From contig NZ_OY764209.1 in NCBI RefSeq assembly GCF_963668165.1, forward strand, positions 1,364,001 to 1,428,000: a stretch of 64,000 nucleotides of DNA. The letters run 5' to 3'. Source of the DNA: Marispirochaeta sp. Its GTDB lineage: Bacteria; Spirochaetota; Spirochaetia; JC444; Marispirochaetaceae. Below the pieces are notes generated by a model that was given only the letters and a program-made list of their open reading frames with translations, had not been told where the DNA came from and ran no database searches. A program made the translations under genes and the position numbers. Shown in pieces: positions 25,843 through 34,660 of the stretch (position 1 is the first letter of the stretch; every line of letters begins with the position of its first letter).

Positions 25843-26742
25843 TTAATCCATCAGTTCCTGGGCTTTCAATCCCGCAGCCTGCAGTACCTGCCGGAAGGGA
25901 TCGTAGAACTCATCCCCATGGGCTGCCAGGTCGTCCCACTGATAAGCAGTATTCAGGGCCTTTTTGCCCTCTTCGGTTTTTACGATCTTAAGAAGGGCGT
26001 CCACGATCTTCTGGCGCATCTCAGCGGGAACCGCAGGACTGAACTGGACTCCGTCGTTGGGAATGTCCGTAGTAACCCCGATGACAACGACCTTTTCCAT
26101 AACATCCGGATACGTCTTTTCCAGCCGGGTCCGGGCGTCGACATAGGTGGCCCCAACGTCGGCTTCGCGGTTGTAGACCGCAGATACGACTGTATCATGG
26201 CTTCCCGCATCTACGACGCTTTTCAGGTCCCGCTCCGGATCAATACCCACGGCACGCATCTCGATCATCGGGATTATCCAGCCGCTGGTGGAGAGGGGGT
26301 CGACCCGGGCGAAGGTCTTGCCCGCGAAATCCTCAATACTGCGTATGCCGCTGTCCTGCTGGGTTATGAACTGACCGTTATAGGTGGGTGAGCCGTAACG
26401 TACGGAAACCAGGGCGGCATCGGCAACCCCGCGATCGGCTGCCATGATGTAAGCAAAGGTCGCCAGGGAGGCCATGTGGGCCTTGGGCGGCTTGCTGCTC
26501 ATGGCTTCGATTACCCCCACATACTCGGTGGCAACATTGGTGCTGAAAAAGTAACCTGTTTCCCTGTTCAACAGGTCCGCCACCTCCTGTGCTCCGGCGG
26601 AAACCCGTTCCATTTCTCCTGAAGGTACGAAGGACCAGACGATGGGGTTCTCCTCGGAACCGAGGGGCGCCTCTTTAGATCCGCCGGCAAAGATGGCAAA
26701 TGAGGCTGCGACGATCAGGAACACAATCAATCCTTTTTTCAT
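25843..26742 (-). CDS. phnD: Phosphonate-type ABC transporter substrate-binding protein
   Basis: This 299-residue PhnD-family protein begins with a signal peptide (VFLIVAASFAIFAGGSKEA) that lacks a lipobox cysteine. The family blocks LATFAYIMAADRGVADA, GKTFARVDPLSTSGWIIP and GSHDTVVSAVYNREADVGATYVD form the ligand pocket of PhnD/phosphite-binding proteins. aaggag precedes the ATG. It is the first gene of a seven-gene run ending with folE. PhnD relatives bind diverse anions, so ligand identity is open. Confidence 0.9.
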   Translation of the reverse strand: MKKGLIVFLIVAASFAIFAGGSKEAPLGSEENPIVWSFVPSGEMERVSAGAQEVADLLNRETGYFFSTNVATEYVGVIEAMSSKPPKAHMASLATFAYIMAADRGVADAALVSVRYGSPTYNGQFITQQDSGIRSIEDFAGKTFARVDPLSTSGWIIPMIEMRAVGIDPERDLKSVVDAGSHDTVVSAVYNREADVGATYVDARTRLEKTYPDVMEKVVVIGVTTDIPNDGVQFSPAVPAEMRQKIVDALLKIVKTEEGKKALNTAYQWDDLAAHGDEFYDPFRQVLQAAGLKAQELMD

Positions 26743-26866
26743 CTTACATCTCCTTGTGACTTGGTGTTCTATAGTAACAGCATACCATAGGATACAAAGA
26801 TGCTACTAACAGTTTGTCAGCTTTTTGTTAAAAATAGCAAGTTTCAGATAAATATGACAAAAATAG

Positions 26867-26895
26867 TTGACTATGCCGGGAATGGAGGATATTAT
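26867..26895 (+). promoter_or_regulatory. Promoter of the Rrf2-cysK-metY genes
   Basis: TTGACT (26867-26872), a 17-bp spacer and TATTAT (26890-26895), 35 nt before the Rrf2 start at 26931. Confidence 0.55.
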
Positions 26896-26930
26896 AAGCC
26901 TATAATGAAGATTGTTTTGGTAGGGAATCC

Positions 26931-27362
26931 ATGAAACTGTCCACCAGAAGCCGATACGGACTGCGCTTGATGATTGCCCTGGCCTCGAGTTACGGCGATG
27001 GCCCCCGGCTGCTTAAGGAGATAGCGGATACTGAGGAGTTGTCGGAGAAGTATCTCGGTCAGCTTGTTATCCCGCTGAAGAGTGCCGGTTTTATCAGCGC
27101 CGTCCGGGGTGCAAAAGGCGGTTACGAACTGGACCGGGACCCGCAGCAGATCAGTCCGCTGGATATAATAAATGTGCTGGAGGGTGATCTGTTTACCAGG
27201 GAGGAATCAACCCCTGCCAGTCCCGGGAGCCTGCGGGCAGCCTCCGATTTGTGGGAGCAGCTGCGGAAGGCCATGACGAGTGTGCTTTCTTCCATGACCC
27301 TGGCGGAGCTGGCTGAAAACGCCGGAGAAAAGAACAGCGATTCCCTGATGTATTCGATCTGA
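26931..27362 (+). CDS. Rrf2-family transcriptional regulator (CymR-like)
   Basis: A 143-residue Rrf2 winged-helix protein: [18 protein letters not shown] at the start, then [31 protein letters not shown], the recognition and wing region. It has no cysteines at all, so unlike IscR or NsrR it cannot hold an Fe-S cluster. That and its position before cysK and metY suggest a CymR-like regulator of sulfur assimilation, probably sensing O-acetylserine or forming a complex with CysK. The regulatory link is inferred from the neighbours. Confidence 0.85.
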   Translation: MKLSTRSRYGLRLMIALASSYGDGPRLLKEIADTEELSEKYLGQLVIPLKSAGFISAVRGAKGGYELDRDPQQISPLDIINVLEGDLFTREESTPASPGSLRAASDLWEQLRKAMTSVLSSMTLAELAENAGEKNSDSLMYSI

Positions 27363-27391
27363 GCAGGCAAACCCGGAAAAAGGAGAAAAGT

Positions 27392-28324
27392 ATGGCGATT
27401 GCCCGAAATATAACCGAACTTGTTGGAAACACCCCGCTGGTAGCCCTTGCAAATTTTGTCCCCCCCGAATTCCGGGAGACCGAAATTCTGGCCAAACTGG
27501 AGGCTTTTAACCCCTGCGGCAGTGTCAAAGACCGCATAGCTTTGGCCATGATCGAAGACGCGGAACAGAAGGGGCTGGTGGGCCCGGGAAGTCTGATTGT
27601 CGAGGCTACATCCGGCAACACCGGTATCGGCCTGGCTTTTGTCTGCGCCCAGCGGGGTTACCAGCTGGTGCTGACCATGCCGGAAAGCATGTCGATAGAA
27701 CGGCGTAATCTGCTCAAGCTCCTGGGAGCCAGGCTGGAACTGACCCCGCCGGAAAAAGGTATGAAAGGCTCTATTGCCCGGGCGGAGGAGCTCCTCGGAG
27801 AGAATGATAACGCCTTTATGCCCCGGCAGTTTGAGAACCCCGCCAACCCGGATGTCCACCGCCGCACTACCGCCGAAGAGATCTGGCGGGACTCGGAAGG
27901 CCGGGTCGACATCCTGGTAGCCGGTGTCGGGACCGGGGGGACCCTGACGGGAGCCGGGGGAAGGCTCAAGGAGCTGAATCCGGAAATCCAGGTAGTGGCG
28001 GTAGAGCCCCAGGCTTCGCCGGTTATCTCCGGGGGAGACCCCGGACCTCACCGAATCCAGGGGATCGGCGCCGGGTTTATTCCCGGGGTGCTGGATACGG
28101 AGATTATCGATCAGGTAGTGCAGGTCGGCAACACCGAAGCGCTTGAAACTGCCCTTGAACTTGGACGCCGGGAAGGAATCCTGGCGGGAATCTCCAGCGG
28201 GGCCGCGGCGCATGCGGCGCGGGTTGTTGCCTCCCGAAAGGAGAATCAGGGCAAGCGTATTGTAGTTATTCTCCCGGATACCGGAGAAAGATATCTTTCG
28301 GTCTGGTCATCTCTGGATAGCTGA
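27392..28324 (+). CDS. cysK: Cysteine synthase (O-acetylserine sulfhydrylase)
   Basis: This 310-residue PLP enzyme makes cysteine from O-acetylserine and sulfide. The N-terminal [12 protein letters not shown], the PLP lysine in [11 protein letters not shown], the [10 protein letters not shown] substrate loop and the [10 protein letters not shown] phosphate-binding loop are intact. aaaaaggag precedes the ATG 29 nt after the Rrf2 stop. It is probably co-transcribed with the regulator and metY. Confidence 0.95.
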   Translation: MAIARNITELVGNTPLVALANFVPPEFRETEILAKLEAFNPCGSVKDRIALAMIEDAEQKGLVGPGSLIVEATSGNTGIGLAFVCAQRGYQLVLTMPESMSIERRNLLKLLGARLELTPPEKGMKGSIARAEELLGENDNAFMPRQFENPANPDVHRRTTAEEIWRDSEGRVDILVAGVGTGGTLTGAGGRLKELNPEIQVVAVEPQASPVISGGDPGPHRIQGIGAGFIPGVLDTEIIDQVVQVGNTEALETALELGRREGILAGISSGAAAHAARVVASRKENQGKRIVVILPDTGERYLSVWSSLDS

Positions 28325-28370
28325 GAACCCGGACGGATTACATATAAAAACTACTAGTATGGAGGAATCC

Positions 28371-29663
28371 ATGTCGTCAGATTACCGTTTTGAAACATTA
28401 GCGCTCCACGCCGGACAGGTGCCGGACAGCGACCAGCACTCCCGGGGAGTCCCGGTTTACAGGACCAGTGCCTATACCTTTACCAATACCGAGCATGCGG
28501 CGAACCTGTTTGCCCTTAAAGAGCCTGGTAACATCTACACCCGTATCATGAACCCGACTCAGGCGGTTCTTGAGGAGCGGGTGGCAGCTTTGGAGGGAGG
28601 AGCCGCCGCCCTGGCTCTGGCTTCCGGGACCTCTGCAATCTTCTATTCGATTATCAACATAGCTTCCGCCGGGGAGGAGATTGTCTCCTCCAGCAACCTG
28701 TACGGCGGGACCTTCACCATGTTCCATGACATTCTGCCTCAGTTCGGCATTACTGTACGCTTTGTTGATCCCGAGGACCTGGATGCACTGGAAAAGGCCA
28801 TCAATGAGAAAACCAGGGCGGTATTCTTTGAGACCATCGGAAACCCCGGACTGATTGTCGCGGACCTGGAAAAGATCGCCGCCGTGGCCCATGAACACTC
28901 CCTGCCTCTGATTGTGGATTCCACCTTTACCACCCCCTATCTGCTGCGGCCAATCGAACATGGTGCCGATGTGGTAGTCCATTCCCTGACCAAGTGGCTG
29001 GGAGGTCATGGAGCTGGAATCGGCGGGGTTGTGGTCGATTCCGGCCGCTTTGACTGGACGAATCCCAAGTTTAAACTCTATAACGAGCCGGACCCCTCGT
29101 ATCACGGTATCCGTTACGCCCACGATCTGGGAGACTTGAATCCGGTGGCCTTTATACTGCGTATGAGACTGGTTCCCTTACGGAATCTGGGGGCAGCCCT
29201 GTCTCCGGATAACGCCTGGATCTTCCTTCAGGGGCTGGAGACTCTGCCCCTGCGCATGGAGCGGCACAGCGAGAATGCATATAAGGTAGCGGAGTTCCTG
29301 GAAGACCATCCCCGGGTGGAGTGGGTCAGCTACCCGGGACTGCCGTCGAATCCGGCCTATGAGCGGAATGTCGGTTACCTGAAGCGGGGTTTCGGCGGTA
29401 TGGTTGTCTTCGGGATCAAGGGCGGAGCCGCATCCGGATCAGCCTTTGTTGAAAACCTGAAGCTCTTTTCCCATGTGGCCAATGTGGGGGACGCCAAGAG
29501 TCTGGTTATTCACCCGGCAAGCACAACCCATTCTCAGCTCTCTGCGGAGGACCAGATTGTCGCCGGAGTTCGGCCGGAACTGATCCGCCTTTCCATCGGG
29601 CTGGAACACATTGATGATATTATTGCGGACCTCAAGCTTGCGCTGGAGCAAGGGGAAGGCTGA
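28371..29663 (+). CDS. metY: O-acetylhomoserine sulfhydrylase / aminocarboxypropyltransferase
   Basis: This 430-residue enzyme of the Cys/Met metabolism PLP family makes homocysteine from O-acetylhomoserine and sulfide. FETLALHAGQVPD, YTRIMNPTQAVLEERVAALEGG and the PLP lysine in VVHSLTKWLGGHG are typical of the long MetY type. I choose the ATG at 28371 because ggagg lies at the right distance; an ATG at 28359 sits on that Shine-Dalgarno. Its 3' end overlaps the remnant of the broken kinase on the other strand. Confidence 0.93.
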   Translation: MSSDYRFETLALHAGQVPDSDQHSRGVPVYRTSAYTFTNTEHAANLFALKEPGNIYTRIMNPTQAVLEERVAALEGGAAALALASGTSAIFYSIINIASAGEEIVSSSNLYGGTFTMFHDILPQFGITVRFVDPEDLDALEKAINEKTRAVFFETIGNPGLIVADLEKIAAVAHEHSLPLIVDSTFTTPYLLRPIEHGADVVVHSLTKWLGGHGAGIGGVVVDSGRFDWTNPKFKLYNEPDPSYHGIRYAHDLGDLNPVAFILRMRLVPLRNLGAALSPDNAWIFLQGLETLPLRMERHSENAYKVAEFLEDHPRVEWVSYPGLPSNPAYERNVGYLKRGFGGMVVFGIKGGAASGSAFVENLKLFSHVANVGDAKSLVIHPASTTHSQLSAEDQIVAGVRPELIRLSIGLEHIDDIIADLKLALEQGEG

Positions 29664-29813
29664 AACTCATACAGGTGCCATTACCGGGAGTGCTGCTGAT
29701 TTCCAGGGCGCTCCCGTTTTTTTCAGGAACTCCCTGGCCAGCTGCAGCCCCAGACCGGTACCATTTTCGTCCTCTGTGCCGCTGCGGGAAAACACTTTAT
29801 CCGATGAAACTAC

Positions 29814-29817
29814 TTGT
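29814..29817. repeat. 4-bp target repeat flanking the IS110 element (lower side)
   Basis: TTGT here matches TTGT at 31315-31318. Removing the element and one copy restores the kinase reading frame (I-K-Q-V-V-S-S-D). Most IS110 elements make no duplication, so this may be a shared core and not a true duplication. Confidence 0.6.
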
Positions 29818-29838
29818 GGGCACCTCCTATGTTTTACG

Positions 29839-30930
29839 TCAAGACCCCAATCCAATAATTTGTAATTTATGATATTTCAGCTTCGCAAGCCTCTCTTTAA
29901 GCTGGCTATACCGATAATATGTCTTCTTTGTCACCAAGGTGTACAGAAGCTTTACTAATCTCCGAGCAATGGCAATAATCGCTACTGCTTTAGGTTTTCG
30001 AGTGATTAAAGTTTTGTAAGCCTCTTTCAAGTGCCCCCCACTTTTCGAACGCACCAGTGACCATGCTGCCTGTACGATCACTCTGCGCAAATATGCACAT
30101 CCTCGCTTTGATATTGGCCCCATTCGATGAGTTTCCCCAGAGCTATCGACCCGAGGTATGAGGCCTGCGTAGTTTGCCACCTGATCTGCATTCGCAAATC
30201 GACTTCCATCCCCTACGTAGGCAATAAAAGCCAACGCGGTAGCAGGACCGACTCCTGGGACAGACATGAGAATCCCAGTGTTCTTCTCGGATTCCAGGAA
30301 CTGCTTTGTTTCCTGTTCTAAATCTTCAATAATCGCTTCACAGTAGGCAACCATTTCTATCAGTCGCCTCGCTTCTCGAACATGCCGTCCGGTAAGAAGG
30401 GTCAATACGTTCTTCTCTCTGTTCGATGCCGTTTTTAGATCCGCTTTCGTTATCGTTGTAATACCCGAATCGAGAAACACACTATGGAGCCGGTTTATGT
30501 ACCTTGTTCGGTCTGCTTTGTAAGTTGCCAGTTCGGCTACAACTGACCTCTCCTCTTCCTCTTTCTTCGTTGGCAACGGTACGGTTGGCAATTCTTCTAC
30601 CGGGTTCCGCTGTAACAGGCGGGCAATTTGTACTGCATCTTCCCTATCCGTTTTTTTCAGCGATTGGTAAATCATTGCAAGCTTCCCAGGGTTCAGAACA
30701 ACAACATGGCACCCAACCCGGTCAGTCAGATATCGAGCAATATTGAACGCATTGTTCCCCGCTTCCAGTCCTACCAAATCATCATTACCCAATCTCTTGG
30801 CAAGTCGCTCTAAGCCAATCCCATCGGCTTTTCCATTGAACTGTTGATTCTTGGCTTTCTCATCGAGAATCGCACACTGGTAAGTCCGTTTACCAAGGTC
30901 GATGCCTACATACCGAATCTTCTCTTCCAT
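29839..30930 (-). CDS. IS110-family transposase
   Basis: This 363-residue DEDD recombinase has an N-terminal RuvC-like domain with D11 (VGIDLGKRT), E56 (VGLEAGNN), D95 and D98 (KKTDREDAVQIARLL), a coiled central part, and the C-terminal Tnp domain with SVPGVGPATALAFIAYVG, NYAGLIPRVDSSGE and the serine region RMGPISKRGCAYLRR. Length and order are normal. aaaggaggg precedes the ATG at 30930. It is probably active. Confidence 0.95.
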   Translation of the reverse strand: MEEKIRYVGIDLGKRTYQCAILDEKAKNQQFNGKADGIGLERLAKRLGNDDLVGLEAGNNAFNIARYLTDRVGCHVVVLNPGKLAMIYQSLKKTDREDAVQIARLLQRNPVEELPTVPLPTKKEEEERSVVAELATYKADRTRYINRLHSVFLDSGITTITKADLKTASNREKNVLTLLTGRHVREARRLIEMVAYCEAIIEDLEQETKQFLESEKNTGILMSVPGVGPATALAFIAYVGDGSRFANADQVANYAGLIPRVDSSGETHRMGPISKRGCAYLRRVIVQAAWSLVRSKSGGHLKEAYKTLITRKPKAVAIIAIARRLVKLLYTLVTKKTYYRYSQLKERLAKLKYHKLQIIGLGS

Positions 30931-31314
30931 TTTTCCCTCCTTTCGGTTATAAGAAGGACTGGGAGTCTTTGGTCAGACGCGAGTTACACCGTACTCCTAT
31001 TCGCGGTTGCGCCGGTCACTCGGCGCACCGCTCTATGGTGTTCGGTGGCAGGTTTCAGTTAATCTCTAAAGCGAGGTCTTATGCCTCCCGGTGCCCTCAA
31101 CCTACCGCCGGCTCCCCAATCCCGTCAGATAGAGGATAACTCTCTGCGCCCAACCACGTAAATCATACAATCTCTAAAAACTACTCTTTTTGCCCTATGC
31201 AGCGTTGTCGGGATTTCCCGCAGTCCTCAACTCTTGTTATCACAAGAGCATGCGGGTGCTACAAAATCCCTTCGCCTTGCCTATGACAAAAATACCACGT
31301 TTTTAGAGGTGCCC
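30931..31314 (-). ncRNA. Non-coding leader of the IS110 element, candidate bridge-RNA locus
   Basis: This 384-bp gene-free stretch is between the left end and the transposase. On the transposase strand it has strong hairpins: CTCTTGT-GATA-ACAAGAG (about 31249-31232), CGGGA-AAT-TCCCG-like (near 31220-31205), and GGTGCGCCG...CGGCGCAACC (near 31028-31004). GTTTTTAGAG at 31181-31172 is an exact inverted copy of the end-proximal 31308-31299. An AGTAGTTT octamer (31185-31178) equals the target-flank octamer at 29814-29807. Bridge RNAs of IS110 elements lie in this position; the RNA itself is inferred. Confidence 0.4.
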
Positions 31315-31318
31315 TTGT
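31315..31318. repeat. 4-bp target repeat flanking the IS110 element (upper side)
   Basis: TTGT partner of 29814-29817, immediately outside the GAGGTGCCC end. Confidence 0.6.
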
Positions 31319-32263
31319 TTGATTTCTTCGCTGCTCATTCCGATGCCTGAGTCTTCGATTTCGATTCGGGCCAGCGATCTGTTTGCAGTAATCCTGATAG
31401 TGACCGTCCCGCCGCGCCAGGTGTATTTAATCGCGTTGTCTAAAAGGTTTCGCAGTACTGTATAGATCATGTTGCTGTCCACCGTAACCAGCAGGTTTTC
31501 CAGCAGCTCATAGGTGGATTTTGCGGAGCTGTTTATCATGGCAATAAGTTCGAGGTTCTCCTGACTGCTCATGTCATGCCTCTGGGAGTTTGATAACATC
31601 AGGTTCGTTATTCCAATGGTGGAATTGAAAGAGTTCTTAAGATCATGGGCGATTATAGAAAAGATCCTGTTTTTGGTGTTGTTGGATTCCCGAAGGTCCC
31701 GGGCTGTCTTTTGCAGTTCTGAATAGAAGAGCTGAACCGGATTCCGGATACCCTCCCGGACCAGCGAAAGGTAAATCAGGTAAAACGAGATGATCTTCAG
31801 GTAATGGCCCAGCATATTCAGCAGCCTGTAATTGTCTGCATACAAGGTAAAAGCGAACTCGCTGGCTATGGTGGTAGCAATGGACCAGTGCAGAAGCCTG
31901 AACCGGCTGCGGGGAAACAGATTGTACCGGAAACGGAATACAAGCAAAGCGGAAATGAGAAGGGCTGAGATTATATACTCACTGACAATTTTAAAAGTAG
32001 CGGTGCTGCTTTGTTGATATGAACAGTGCAAAGCCAAGAAAGGTAAACGCTTCTATATAACGGGCGGCAATCCACACCTGATTTGCATAGTAGTCGTAAT
32101 CTGTAAAAATCCCCATACCGGTGTAAGAAAGAGTGTGCAAAAGATCGAGAAAGGCGATAAAGAGATACGCAATTCCCAGATGAACCAGAGCGGGGTTCTC
32201 CATAAGATCCCTGGCATTCCAGGCAATCATAAAGACCCTGCAAGTTTCAATTCTTCTGCGATT

Positions 32264-33391
32264 TTATCGTAAAGGTATGTGAAGCCGCAGCATACTGTCT
32301 GAGGGATCGACTTTCAACGCTCCTCCCAGCTCCTTTGTAACAAGAAAGCGCAGCATACCAAGTTCACTTTTTTCGGGATCGGCCAAAGCCCGTGAGGGGG
32401 ATGTTCTGATCTGAAGTCCAATCTTATCAAGGGAGGCGTGAATTTCAATATTTTCCCATTCTGTTTCCTTCCGCCTGTGAAAAGCGGTGGCCAGTATCTC
32501 AAACAGGGTGAGGGATAACAATACTCCCTGGAGCAGGCTGATCTTCAGGGTCGAGCCGGTAATCGACAGCTGCAGGGCTTTCTCCTGCAGAGCAAAGGTG
32601 CTTGAATAGTGGCGGACTACTGTTGACAGTACTTCCCGCAGATTTTTCTCCTCCGGGATGCCTGTCTGTGTAAAGTAGCGGTACGATGCCCTTAATACGG
32701 TAAGCCTGGTTGCTTTTTCTTCTGCAGATACCGAGGGATCGGTCTTCAGCATATAGCGGACCAGGCGCAGAATTTCGTCTATTCCCATGCTGAGCTTGTT
32801 GAAGAGGATTCGGTTTTTATCCATCGCTCCTGTTAGAGCCAAATTTGAGCGGTGTACCATCTCGTACAGGGAGGCACTCTCCAGAGCATTGGCGCAGTGA
32901 GTAAGAACGAGAGTTAAAAGCAGAAGCGAAAGCCTGTCTCCATGACCGCTGCCATGACTGAAAAGTCCTGCAAAAAGTCCCCGGCAGCGGCGGGTCGTGC
33001 TGATGGAGTGGAGCAGAAGCCTGGTACTCTTATCAGAATCCAGATGCCGCAGCATGGGCCGCTGATCCCTCAGGGCAATATGCACATTCCCTTTGTCTAC
33101 TTCATCTGCAATCAGGCCTTTTATTCGTTCAGACTCCGCCGCGGGGCAGCAGGAGTGGACTTCCAGTTCTCCGGTCTCCTCATTGACCAGATAAAAGGCA
33201 GAGACGTCGAAAGGAAGGATGGAGTTCAGCCGGTCACCGGTCAATTCCAGTATACGGTCCAGGGGAGATGCGCTGGTTAAGGTATCGAGAAAGTCGGTCA
33301 TCTCAATGGCAGATTCTATGGTCTCATAAGCGGAAATAATGGATTCCGCCAGATCCTGATTGTCCTGCTCAAAGTCTTTGGGATCAGTCAT
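32264..33391 (-). CDS. GAF-domain protein with a degenerate histidine-kinase-like C-terminus
   Basis: A 375-residue cytoplasmic protein. The N-terminus is a GAF-like sensor (about 35-190; SPLDRILELTGDRLNSILPFDVSAFYLVNEETGELEV). The middle and C-terminus are helical and end in a stretch (GMLRFLVTKELGGALKVDPSDSMLRLHIPLR) that resembles the last ATPase subdomain of histidine kinases, but the phospho-histidine, N-box and glycine boxes are absent. It is thus likely a non-catalytic signalling partner. The ATG at 33391 overlaps the HDOD stop by 8 nt, and the broken kinase follows after 33 bp. Confidence 0.6.
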   Translation of the reverse strand: MTDPKDFEQDNQDLAESIISAYETIESAIEMTDFLDTLTSASPLDRILELTGDRLNSILPFDVSAFYLVNEETGELEVHSCCPAAESERIKGLIADEVDKGNVHIALRDQRPMLRHLDSDKSTRLLLHSISTTRRCRGLFAGLFSHGSGHGDRLSLLLLTLVLTHCANALESASLYEMVHRSNLALTGAMDKNRILFNKLSMGIDEILRLVRYMLKTDPSVSAEEKATRLTVLRASYRYFTQTGIPEEKNLREVLSTVVRHYSSTFALQEKALQLSITGSTLKISLLQGVLLSLTLFEILATAFHRRKETEWENIEIHASLDKIGLQIRTSPSRALADPEKSELGMLRFLVTKELGGALKVDPSDSMLRLHIPLR

Positions 33392-34592
33392 GCAGCATGA
33401 TCTCCGTAATCTCTTCCGAATGGGTTTCCACCTGGCGGACAACCGCGTCTATGGCGGCGGGTTTCAGCACGAGGTATTCTCTGGCGGCATCCTGCAGCGG
33501 TGGTACGAACAGCTCTCCGCTGGAGCCTTTTTTTATTCCGTTGACAATAATATCGGCAAAATGGATTACCGTGGCTTCAAAAGGACGCAGGCTCTCTGCT
33601 ACGCTGTGATGATCGGTAATCATGGCCAGCAGGTTTTCCGGCAGATTAAGTTTCTGGCAGAGGGCTCGGCCGACATCGGCATGAGTAAACCCTAAAATAC
33701 TTCGCTCTGCGGTACACTGATTGATCGAATGGCTGCGGCAGATTGCATCGATATAGTAGACCGCGTCATGCAGCCGGGTATACAGAAGCAGTTTTCCGAT
33801 ATCGTGGAGGAGGCCTCCGATAAAATACCGCTCGGTGTTTTTTTCTTTCAGGAAGATAGCCAGGGTCCGGGCCGCGATAGCAGTTGCAATGCTGTGACGC
33901 CAGAATTCTGTCAGGGATGCGTCGTTTTCTCCGGTTATGAAAAAACTTCTGCTTATACTGATTCCCAGCGCCAGGGTACCCAGCTGCCGTGTCCCGATTA
34001 TTGAAACCGCTTTGCTGACGGTATCGACACTGTTTTTTAAGGCGTAAAACGAGCTGTTCGCGAGTTTTAACAAGCGCGAGGTAAAACTCGGGTCTTTGGT
34101 TATCGCATCGGAGATATCGATGGCCGAGCTGCGTTCATCATAAATCACCGTCAGGATATAATTATAGATTTCGGGCAGGGTTGAATACTCTCCCATTTCG
34201 ACTATTGCAGCGGGGCTTGACGGCAGACTGTTTCGCTGAGGGGGGGCTGCCTCTTTGGTGTTTCGCAAGAACCTGTCGTAGGAGCGTTTTGAACGGATGC
34301 TGAGGCTTTGCCGCCAGATCTCCCGCATAAGAGGGTCGTTCCGGTCCACTGTGGAAAAAAGTTCCAGGCTCTCTTCCGGAACCGGCTCTGCCTCTTCCTG
34401 CCCTTGTGTTCCAACAGCGATCTTTGACTCAATAGTTACTGCGACATCGGAGATTCCCCAGGTTTTCAAAATATCCAGATTTTTCTCATTAATAACACTC
34501 CCGGCGGTAAGCAACCGCCGGCCATACATATCGTGAACGTCCTCTGCCAGGACCATTCCGTTTTTTAGGTCACCAACACGAATAGTTTCCAT
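33384..34592 (-). CDS. HDOD-domain signalling protein with an N-terminal beta domain
   Basis: A 402-residue protein. The first 60 residues (VGDLKNGMVLAEDVHDMYGRRLLTAGSVI) form the small domain often found before HD-GYP/HDOD modules. The HDOD domain (about 145-350) contains LLKLANSSFYALKNSVDTVSKAVSIIGTRQL and the HD motif GGLLHDIGKLLLY. HDOD proteins are regulators, mostly without known enzymatic activity. No clear Shine-Dalgarno precedes the ATG at 34592. It heads an operon with the GAF protein and the broken kinase. Confidence 0.82.
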   Translation of the reverse strand: METIRVGDLKNGMVLAEDVHDMYGRRLLTAGSVINEKNLDILKTWGISDVAVTIESKIAVGTQGQEEAEPVPEESLELFSTVDRNDPLMREIWRQSLSIRSKRSYDRFLRNTKEAAPPQRNSLPSSPAAIVEMGEYSTLPEIYNYILTVIYDERSSAIDISDAITKDPSFTSRLLKLANSSFYALKNSVDTVSKAVSIIGTRQLGTLALGISISRSFFITGENDASLTEFWRHSIATAIAARTLAIFLKEKNTERYFIGGLLHDIGKLLLYTRLHDAVYYIDAICRSHSINQCTAERSILGFTHADVGRALCQKLNLPENLLAMITDHHSVAESLRPFEATVIHFADIIVNGIKKGSSGELFVPPLQDAAREYLVLKPAAIDAVVRQVETHSEEITEIMLHD

Positions 34593-34660
34593 ACAGCCGC
34601 CAATAGGTAATGTTTCCTTTACGATAGATGTTAAATACAGCGCTGCTCAGGTTTAATAGA

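Larger units (their letters stand above)
29818..31314 (-). mobile_element. IS110-family insertion sequence, 1497 bp, apparently intact
   Basis: The ends are set by the interrupted kinase and by 9-bp perfect terminal inverted repeats, GGGCACCTC, at 29818-29826 and 31306-31314. One complete transposase gene fills 29839-30930. There is a 384-bp non-coding leader on the 5' side and only about 12 bp between the 3' repeat and the transposase stop. This left-end layout is that of the IS110 group, in which the leader encodes a bridge RNA. Intact coding and ends suggest recent insertion. Confidence 0.9.
29632..32230 (-). pseudogene. MASE3-type sensor histidine kinase, broken by deletions, a frameshift and an IS110 insertion
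   Basis: Pieces of one kinase can be read in order. MENPALVHLGIAYLFIAFLDLLHTL (from 32230) is the MASE3 sensor but lacks the first helix. The frame changes near 32000, where about 40 residues of the sensor are missing, and resumes at FKIVSEYIISALL. The HisKA box (IFSIIAHDLKNSF) is followed by LLENLL joined to VTVDSNMIYTVLRNLL, so about 45 residues before the N-box are lost (near 31493). The IS splits the ATPase domain after EEIKQ. Beyond it VVSSDKVFSRSGTEDENGTG continues, then a 7-A run (near 29717-29723) shifts the frame; an eighth A would restore ISSTPGNGTCMSFSLP. Non-functional. Confidence 0.9.

Noticed and set aside
27122..28213. A 363-codon open frame on the minus strand opposite the Rrf2 gene and cysK.
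   Set aside because: It is antisense to well-conserved genes, has no family resemblance, and reflects GC-rich third-position bias.
29675..29872. Small plus-strand frames between metY and the IS110 transposase.
   Set aside because: They are antisense to the kinase remnant and the IS end and have no family resemblance.
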